This document shows, piece after piece, positions 32,831 to 38,816 of a stretch of DNA of 38,816 bases. This stretch comes from Oscillibacter sp. (lineage in GTDB: Bacteria > Bacillota > Clostridia > Oscillospirales > Oscillospiraceae). Each line of letters begins with the position of its first letter. The first letter of the stretch is position 1. The stretch is from NCBI GenBank assembly GCA_003539495.1, contig DPPB01000036.1, positions 1-38,816 of the forward strand, given 5' to 3'. The position numbers and the translations under genes were made by a program. The notes under the pieces were generated by a model. That model did not search any database and had not been told where the DNA came from. It saw only the letters and a list, made by a program, of their open reading frames with translations.

Positions 32831-33649
32831 ATGGCTGAACATAGGGTTAGGAAAGATAATATCATATATATCATTCCCGATGATGAGCTTTTTGCGAAAT
32901 GGAAACGTGACGAGGCTTTTATTGATGAATACGGACGGCTCATGAATCGCAAGCCCCACAGGGTTCTGAGGGAACTGAAACACTATGTAGAAAACACACC
33001 TATGGTTCAGCAGAGAACTTCTGCACCGCCCGCTGCCCCCGTCAGAAAAAGTTCTCCTGTTAAGGACTACATCAAAGGCACCGTCCGGGACACGGCGATG
33101 GAAGCCACTGAAATCATCGTTGATAGAGCCGTTGACATCTTCTTTTATGAAGTGCTTCCGAACGTGTGGCATGAGCATATCGTTCCGTTCTACCGCCGCA
33201 CAAAAGAAGCTCTTACATCAAAAGAACTGAAAGCAGATGCAGTCCTTGCGAAATCAAAAGCAAGTACGGATGTTGCTGTAAGACAGCCGAAAGCTATCAC
33301 AAAGATGACACAGGAAGAAGCCTATGCCGAAAAGCGAAAAGTCCTGTATCATTGGCTCGGAATGTTGAGCAGCCTAAAGAAACTCTACGATGCCGGAGAG
33401 ATGGACATTGATGCGACTTTAGCACAGCTGACAAACCCGGCTATGCTGGAACGGGTAAATTCCCTTTTGAGCGAGAATCCAAACCTGCTCGAAACGGATA
33501 AGTACATCGTACTTCACGGTCTGCTTGGCAGAGATTTATATGAGGAACGGCAGCTCGTTCCTATCAGAGCTGCAGAAATAACAACTATAGCCGCGAAATA
33601 CGGATATGACGCAAGAAACGACAAAATGGAGGGCAACTATAATGGATGA
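32831..33649 (+). CDS. Unknown 272-residue protein of the helicase-Mod-Res operon
   Basis: I choose the ATG at 32831, preceded by AGGGGG; the longer frame from 32753 overlaps the helicase end. I recognise no domain. It begins with a small basic region (MAEHRVRKDN, then IIYIIPDDELFAKWKRD), followed by a Pro/Ala linker near residues 60-75. A helical region (about 85-140, DIFFYEVLPNVWHEHIVPFY) precedes a Lys/Ala linker and a final mostly helical domain (about 165-260). No Cys pairs or membrane segment are seen. The stop overlaps the methyltransferase start by 8 bp, so translation is coupled and a subunit ratio close to Mod is likely. It may be an adaptor or specificity component; this is inference from position only. 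Confidence 0.75.
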   Translation: MAEHRVRKDNIIYIIPDDELFAKWKRDEAFIDEYGRLMNRKPHRVLRELKHYVENTPMVQQRTSAPPAAPVRKSSPVKDYIKGTVRDTAMEATEIIVDRAVDIFFYEVLPNVWHEHIVPFYRRTKEALTSKELKADAVLAKSKASTDVAVRQPKAITKMTQEEAYAEKRKVLYHWLGMLSSLKKLYDAGEMDIDATLAQLTNPAMLERVNSLLSENPNLLETDKYIVLHGLLGRDLYEERQLVPIRAAEITTIAAKYGYDARNDKMEGNYNG

Positions 33650-35465
33650 GCAGCTTACTTTTGAATTTGAACAGAGACCGACGATAAAGGGGTTCCCCGA
33701 GCTTCGCTGGACGGGCAAGCGCCCCTATCGCTCCACGCAGTACTACCCCGCACAGCTGCGGGAGTCCTATGGTGAGGAGCAGAACGGCTGGATCAATAAG
33801 ATTTTCTGGGGTGACAATCTCCAGGTTATGAGCCATCTGTTAAAGGAGTATCGGGGGCAGATTGATCTTATCTATATTGATCCCCCATTTGATAGCAAGG
33901 CTGATTATAAGAAAAAAATTGAAATTCGTGGCATAGGTACAACACAGAGTGATAGTACTTCCTTTGAAGAAAAACAGTATGGTGACATCTGGACAAATGA
34001 TGAGTATTTACAGTTTATGTATGAGAGGCTACTTCTTATGCGTGAACTCCTTTCTGATCGTGGTGTAATAGTTTTACATTGCGACTATCATAAATCTCAT
34101 TATTTGCGAATTGTTATGGATGAAGTGTTTGGCCCTGACAGATTTATAAATGAGATTATCTGGTATTATGAAACCTACCAAGGAGCGGTGAAAAAGTACT
34201 TTCCACGAAAACATGATAATTTGTTTGTTTATTCGAAAACAGGTACATATTTCTATGAAATGCAATATGACAATGATTATAAAAATTCCATCAATTATAA
34301 AAGATGGGAAAGTTATGTTGTAGATGGCAATAAAATCAAAGGAGCTAATTACCCTGTTAACGATTCAAGGTTTACTGCTCGACTAAATAAATGGGTTCGT
34401 GAAAATGGCAGACAGCCAAATCCCGATGATGTTATTTTTGAAATTCAAAGCGTATCCATAAATTCTGTTTGGAAGGATATAAAACCGGTTGATCCCAAAG
34501 ATTTGAATGAGAAACTAAACTATCCAACACAAAAACCATCCGCTCTTTTGGATAGAATTATTCGTTCTTTCAGTAAACCGGGAGATATTGTCTTTGATTC
34601 CTTTATGGGGAGTGGTACAACTCAAGCTGTAGCCATGAAACTTGGTCGCCGTTTTATTGGTGCGGACATCAATCTCGGTGCAATCCAGACGACAACCAAG
34701 CGACTGCTCTCTGTGGCAAAAGAGCTGGAAAACAGCCAGACCGGTATGGGATCGGCCAATGACACGAAATACACCGGTTTCGAGGTCTACAATGTCAACA
34801 ACTATGACTTCTTCCGCAATCCCGTGGAAGCTCGTGACCTGCTGATCGCAGCGCTGGAGATCCAGCCGTTCCCGCAGAGCGATATCTGGGACGGTGAACT
34901 GGACGGCAGGATGGTGAAGATCATGCCCGTCAACCGCATTGCCACCAAGGCAGACTTGAAGGAGCTTCTTGCGAACCTTCCGTATAAAACCTATGAAAAG
35001 CGCAAGGAGGAGAATCCGAACCAGCCCGTGGAGCGCATTACCATCGTCTGCATGGGACACGAGCCTGACCTGAAAGGTGCAATGGAACAGGAACTGACCG
35101 ATTATAAGGTGGACATCCAGATCATGGACATTCTCCGCGATAAAGCCGACCTTCAGCTGAAGCGTGATTCCGAGGCAGAAATTGTCCGGGAAGGCGGCAA
35201 GCTGGTCATCCGCGCGTTCTATCCGATGAACCTGATGCAGAAGCTCTCCCTACAGAAAGAGTACGTGGAGGACTGGCGGCAGCTGGTTGATTCCGTTATG
35301 ATCGACTGGAACTACGACGGCGTGGTGATGCAGCCCGCCGTGACCGATGTCCCCGGCAAGAGCGAACTGGTAAAGGGGATCTACGACATTCCGGAAGGTT
35401 CCGGCACCATCAAAGTCAAAATTACCGACCTGCTCTCCGAGTCGCTGGAAGTGGAGGTGCGTTAA
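33642..35465 (+). CDS. Type III-like DNA methyltransferase (Mod), beta class
   Basis: A 607-residue protein. I choose the ATG at 33642 (GGAGGG upstream) over 33606. Motif IV, DPPF (80-83), comes first, and motif I, DSFMGSGT (319-326), comes about 240 residues later, the order of beta-class N6-adenine or N4-cytosine methyltransferases including type III Mod. FWGDNLQVMSHLL near residue 50 and TQKPSALLDRIIRSFSKPGD just before motif I are typical of this group. The target-recognition region between the motifs (nt about 33900-34620) is much richer in A+T than both flanks, a sign of a swapped specificity cassette. The C-terminal 230 residues resemble the Res-interacting part of Mod proteins. With the Res gene directly after the stop (TAAATG), a type III restriction pair is the best reading. 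The target base is not determined. Confidence 0.9.
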   Translation: MDEQLTFEFEQRPTIKGFPELRWTGKRPYRSTQYYPAQLRESYGEEQNGWINKIFWGDNLQVMSHLLKEYRGQIDLIYIDPPFDSKADYKKKIEIRGIGTTQSDSTSFEEKQYGDIWTNDEYLQFMYERLLLMRELLSDRGVIVLHCDYHKSHYLRIVMDEVFGPDRFINEIIWYYETYQGAVKKYFPRKHDNLFVYSKTGTYFYEMQYDNDYKNSINYKRWESYVVDGNKIKGANYPVNDSRFTARLNKWVRENGRQPNPDDVIFEIQSVSINSVWKDIKPVDPKDLNEKLNYPTQKPSALLDRIIRSFSKPGDIVFDSFMGSGTTQAVAMKLGRRFIGADINLGAIQTTTKRLLSVAKELENSQTGMGSANDTKYTGFEVYNVNNYDFFRNPVEARDLLIAALEIQPFPQSDIWDGELDGRMVKIMPVNRIATKADLKELLANLPYKTYEKRKEENPNQPVERITIVCMGHEPDLKGAMEQELTDYKVDIQIMDILRDKADLQLKRDSEAEIVREGGKLVIRAFYPMNLMQKLSLQKEYVEDWRQLVDSVMIDWNYDGVVMQPAVTDVPGKSELVKGIYDIPEGSGTIKVKITDLLSESLEVEVR

Positions 35466-38096
35466 ATGCCCGCAGGATTTGATCCGAATTTTTCCTTCAA
35501 CGAGCAGCTGTGGTATTACTACTCTACGAACCGTGGAAAGATTCGCTCCCGTTATAATGACCTCACGAGAAAATTCCTCGCCTATAATGACGGCGATGAG
35601 AATCCCCACGCCTTCTTGCGGAAGCCGCAGTTCGAGGCGTTGGAGATGTATGTTTTTGTGAAGGAATTCATGAATAACAAGCAGGTCTATGAGATGTTTG
35701 ACGACTGGCGTCACAGACGGGATCGCTTCTCCGATGCGTCCTATTATTCCATTGGTAAGGGCGGTCAGATCCGACTCTTTGACGCCCCGACTGAAAAGCA
35801 GACCGACACGCTCTTCAAGCAGATGAAGAAGTACCGTGAGAGCTATCCAAACTACATTTACGCACTTACGATGGGACTTGGCAAAACCATCCTCATGGCC
35901 ACCTGCATCTTCTATGAATTCCTGCTTGCGAAAAAGTATCCGAGGGACAAGCGTTTCTGCCACAATGCGCTCGTGTTCGCACCGGATAAGACCGTCCTCC
36001 AGTCGCTCCGTGAGATCATGACCTTTGACAAAACGAAGGTCGTGCCGCCGGAGTATGCCCGTGTGCTCGATTCCAACATCAAATTTCACTTTCTTGACGA
36101 GGCCGGAACGATTCTGCACACTATTGATGACTCGGATTTCAATATTATCATTTCCAATACGCAGAAGATCATCGTAAAGAAAAAGCGCAAGGAATCCACG
36201 CCTACGGAGACACTCTTTGCCGGTACCGGATCACTGCTTTCTGCCGTATACGGTGCAGACAACGATGATGACGATGCGTGGGATGACACCACGCTGATGG
36301 ACAACCAGCGTTTCAAGAAGCTCTGCCGCCTGCCGCAGCTCGGCGTCTATGTCGATGAGGCGCATCACCTTTTCGGTGCAGATTTGGAAAAGCAGATTAG
36401 GTCGAGCGGAGCCAATAAGACCAGCCTGCGCGACACCATCAATCTGCTTGCGGAAAACACATCTATTGTGGCCTGCTATAACTACACCGGTACACCGTAT
36501 GTCAAGAACCAGCTTCTACCGGAAGTCGTCTACGCATACGGTCTGCGTGAATCTATCTGGAACGGCTTCCTGAAAGACGCTGATCCCATCGGTTTTGAAA
36601 ATGTCAAGAATGAGGAGTTTCTGACCGCAGTAGTGAGAACCTTCTGGGAACGGTATGGCGGAAAGACCTACGAAGGACTGAATCCGAAACTCGCTATCTA
36701 TGCTTCCGGCGTAGAAGAGGCGGCAACGGAAGTCAAGCCGGTTCTGGAGAAAATCCTGGCTGACCTCGGCATTCCTGCCTCAAGGATTCTGCTGAATGTC
36801 GGCGATGCGAAGTACACGAAAAACGATGACATCAGAGATTTCAACAATCTCGATGTTCCCAGCTCGGAAGGAAATGAAAAGCAGTTCATTATTCTTGTTG
36901 AAAAAGGCAAGGAAGGTTGGAACTGCCGTTCTCTCTTTGGTGTGGCTCTTTTCCGTAGTCCAAAGTCGAAAATATTTGTTCTCCAGGCTACGATGCGCTG
37001 TCTCCGTGCAATCACAGACGAGCGCTTGACTGCCGCTGTATTTCTCTCCAAGGAAAACTACGACACTCTGGATGATGAGCTCCACAAGAACTTTAATATG
37101 GAGATCAAAGACATCAAGAATCCATCCAAGGATGACCGACACAAATACCAGGTACGAGTGCTTCCTCCTCCGAGAACAATCACGCTCAAGCGGGTATGGC
37201 ACGAGTATACGCTCCACGAAAAGGAATACTCCGAGCCGGTAGATTTCAAGCTGGCAGATGCGGACTTCTCCAAGTATGCCAGCATCATGTACGAGAGAGA
37301 CAGCCTCGCCCTTGACACCTCTGTTAAAGAGAAGAATATCGACCATTTCAAGGAGAATATGCGTTATAGCGAATTTTCTCTCGCCGGAGAAGTGGCCCGT
37401 TATCTTAATATTTCCTGCATCCTCGCCGCCAGAATTCTTCGAGAATCCGTTGACGGGATCGATACGGTTCTCGAGGCGGTCAACCGCTATAACGCTGTTT
37501 TGGATGACTATATTATCCCTGCCGTATTTCATGCGCTGTTTGATGTCACTTCGGAATTGAAAACTGAGGACAAAGAACTGGTGCTGCTGCACGAGCCGAA
37601 GGATGCCGGATACTATGAGTTCTCCGCAAAGGATGACCTCGTGCTTACAAATCGTTATCCCGGTTTTAAACCTGAAGAAATCGCAAAGAGCTTCCACGCC
37701 GACACCTATTGTTTTGACTCAAAGCCGGAGAAGGAATGCTTCATGCAGTATATTACAAGCGGCAAAGTTGCGGAGGTGTACTTCACAGGTATGTTCACCT
37801 CCAATCAGGGCGATCTCTCTGTCCATTACTATGACCCGGAATCCGGCAGAATCCGCCAGTATTATCCTGACTTCCTTGCGAAGATGACAGACGGCTCCTA
37901 TCAGCTTATCGAGGTCAAAGGTGACAACAAGATTGATGATACTGTGGTTAAGGCAAAGCAGACAGCTGCTGAAGAGATGGCTGTGGCAAGTGGTATAAAG
38001 TATCTCATGTATGCTGGAAGTCAAATCATGAGTTCTCACATTTTGGACGATTCGGAATCCGTTTATCCCCGTACTATAAGTTGCCAGCAATCATGA
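35466..38096 (+). CDS. Type III-like restriction subunit (Res), DEAD/DEAH helicase-nuclease
   Basis: An 876-residue protein starting directly after the Mod stop, with GGAGG inside the Mod end. SF2 motifs: MGLGKT (136-141), DEAH (297-300), YTGTPY (motif III region), and QATMRCLRAI (motif VI region). A C-terminal PD-(D/E)XK endonuclease is evident from PD at 801-802 and E816-V-K818 in the stretch from YYPDFLAKM to LIEVKGD. Length and layout fit type III Res enzymes, which use ATP to communicate along DNA and cut near a site when bound to Mod. The motifs appear intact, so the enzyme is probably active. It closes the four-gene operon. Confidence 0.9.
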   Translation: MPAGFDPNFSFNEQLWYYYSTNRGKIRSRYNDLTRKFLAYNDGDENPHAFLRKPQFEALEMYVFVKEFMNNKQVYEMFDDWRHRRDRFSDASYYSIGKGGQIRLFDAPTEKQTDTLFKQMKKYRESYPNYIYALTMGLGKTILMATCIFYEFLLAKKYPRDKRFCHNALVFAPDKTVLQSLREIMTFDKTKVVPPEYARVLDSNIKFHFLDEAGTILHTIDDSDFNIIISNTQKIIVKKKRKESTPTETLFAGTGSLLSAVYGADNDDDDAWDDTTLMDNQRFKKLCRLPQLGVYVDEAHHLFGADLEKQIRSSGANKTSLRDTINLLAENTSIVACYNYTGTPYVKNQLLPEVVYAYGLRESIWNGFLKDADPIGFENVKNEEFLTAVVRTFWERYGGKTYEGLNPKLAIYASGVEEAATEVKPVLEKILADLGIPASRILLNVGDAKYTKNDDIRDFNNLDVPSSEGNEKQFIILVEKGKEGWNCRSLFGVALFRSPKSKIFVLQATMRCLRAITDERLTAAVFLSKENYDTLDDELHKNFNMEIKDIKNPSKDDRHKYQVRVLPPPRTITLKRVWHEYTLHEKEYSEPVDFKLADADFSKYASIMYERDSLALDTSVKEKNIDHFKENMRYSEFSLAGEVARYLNISCILAARILRESVDGIDTVLEAVNRYNAVLDDYIIPAVFHALFDVTSELKTEDKELVLLHEPKDAGYYEFSAKDDLVLTNRYPGFKPEEIAKSFHADTYCFDSKPEKECFMQYITSGKVAEVYFTGMFTSNQGDLSVHYYDPESGRIRQYYPDFLAKMTDGSYQLIEVKGDNKIDDTVVKAKQTAAEEMAVASGIKYLMYAGSQIMSSHILDDSESVYPRTISCQQS

Positions 38097-38121
38097 AGTG
38101 CCACGCAAAGATGTCAAATTA

Positions 38122-38816
38122 TTATATCTCAAGCCCTTTTTGTAGTTTTGCACTTGCGGTTTGCTTATTCTTGTCGAAGGCGTGGGTATAGATATCCAGC
38201 GTGGTGGAGGGCTGGCTGTGGCCGAGAATGCCCGCCACCGTGGCCACATCCGTGCCGCCCGCGATCATCAGACTGGCGGCGGTGTGCCGGAGGGAATGGA
38301 CGTTCAGCTCCTGCGGCAGGCCGTTTTTCTTGAGGATCAGCTTGAAGCGGTAGGTGAAGGTGGTGGGCGTCATGGGGAGCCGCGCCCCTTGACGGCGGAA
38401 CAGGAAGTCATCAGCGGTCAGCTGCCGCTGGTCATAGGTTTCGGTGATGTATGCACATTCCTGCCGGTACTCCCGCAGGAGACTTTCCATCTCGGCGGAG
38501 AAGTACACATAGCGGTTGCCCGCACGGGTCTTGGGCTCTTTTACAAAGATCTCCTCGTCCGTCACCTTGACCGCGTTGCGGCAGATGTGGATGGAACGCT
38601 GCTCCCAATCAATGTCGCACCACTTCAATCCGCAGCACTCGCCCCGCCGCATCCCCGTGGCGATGATGAGCTTGAAGTAGGTCTCGTACTTAATGCTCTC
38701 ACCCTCCAGCGCGGCGATGATCTTCTGCGCCGTTTCCTCGTCCGCGATCTTCTTTTCACACTTGCGCCCGGCGTAGCGGTAGGTGCGCCACGCCGGATTA
38801 TGCGAAAGAAAGCCAC
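38122..38816 (-). CDS. Tyrosine recombinase/integrase, C-terminal part (5' partial)
   Basis: On the minus strand the frame stays open to the window end, where it begins GFLSHNPAWRTYRYAGRKCE; the N-terminal arm- and core-binding part lies outside. The catalytic domain shows the first Arg in IATGMRRGE, a Lys in EPKTRAGNRYV, HxxR in NVHSLRHTAASL, the GH of ILGHSQPSTT and the nucleophile Tyr in LDIYTHAF. These are the full tyrosine-recombinase set. It faces the Res gene with only 25 bp between the two stops. It probably mobilises an island; whether the island includes the helicase-Mod-Res operon depends on sequence outside the window. Confidence 0.92.
   Translation of the reverse strand, partial: GFLSHNPAWRTYRYAGRKCEKKIADEETAQKIIAALEGESIKYETYFKLIIATGMRRGECCGLKWCDIDWEQRSIHICRNAVKVTDEEIFVKEPKTRAGNRYVYFSAEMESLLREYRQECAYITETYDQRQLTADDFLFRRQGARLPMTPTTFTYRFKLILKKNGLPQELNVHSLRHTAASLMIAGGTDVATVAGILGHSQPSTTLDIYTHAFDKNKQTASAKLQKGLEI

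Noticed and set aside
1..38816. CRISPR array or cas genes
   Set aside because: No series of regularly spaced repeats was seen; the Cas4-like part at 29929 is fused to a UvrD helicase and is better explained as an AddB-type nuclease domain.

Overview
The window looks like a chromosomal segment of a gut-type Firmicute (class Clostridia, most likely Oscillospirales). The evidence is a Rex repressor, a YkvI-type carrier, a BMP-type nucleoside ABC transporter, (S/P)PxTG-type sortase signals, cohesin/dockerin modules, and a GC-rich genome with AT-rich inserts. This assignment rests on gene content only; there is no rRNA in the window.

Region 1 (1-8891) encodes surface and secreted proteins. Two large exported proteins (the first cut by the window edge) end in almost identical dockerin modules. 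Between them lies a secreted protein with an N-terminal cohesin-like domain, an Ig-like domain, Cys/His-rich repeats, a pilin-like domain and an SPKTG cell-wall anchor. Together they resemble a minimal cell-surface cohesin/dockerin scaffold without recognisable glycosidases. A lipoprotein closes the region.

Region 2 (9010-19226) is a run of ten co-directional genes: an SPFH-domain protein with C-terminal zinc ribbons, a DUF3592-like membrane protein, a membrane protein with two zinc ribbons, two DUF4428-type zinc-finger proteins, a YdjG-like zinc-ribbon protein, a YdjH-like TPM-domain protein, two small proteins and two lipoproteins. It reads as an enlarged version of the Bacillus subtilis ydjGHI envelope-stress module, with no PspA in view. 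A 5'-truncated remnant of another SPQTG-anchored protein follows (19252-19731).

Region 3 (20203-29303) is metabolic. It holds a nucleoside-type ABC importer (ATPase and two permeases, no binding protein in view), a two-gene minus-strand unit (phosphate butyryl/acetyltransferase and a class I aminotransferase), a YkvI-family carrier, a CoA-type Nudix hydrolase, a 40-residue Cys-rich membrane peptide, and the redox repressor Rex with a candidate operator in its own promoter.

Region 4 (29404-38816) starts at a tRNA-Arg(CCG) gene whose 5' half is duplicated 169 bp upstream. It continues with a compact four-gene operon that looks like a defence system: a UvrD-like helicase fused to a Cas4/AddB-like Fe-S nuclease, an unknown 272-residue protein, a type III-like DNA methyltransferase (Mod) whose target-recognition region is strikingly AT-rich, and a Res-type helicase-nuclease. 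A tyrosine integrase on the opposite strand runs off the window end. Mod plus Res is a classical type III pair; the tight linkage to a helicase-nuclease and an unknown protein is the part I consider most likely to be under-described.
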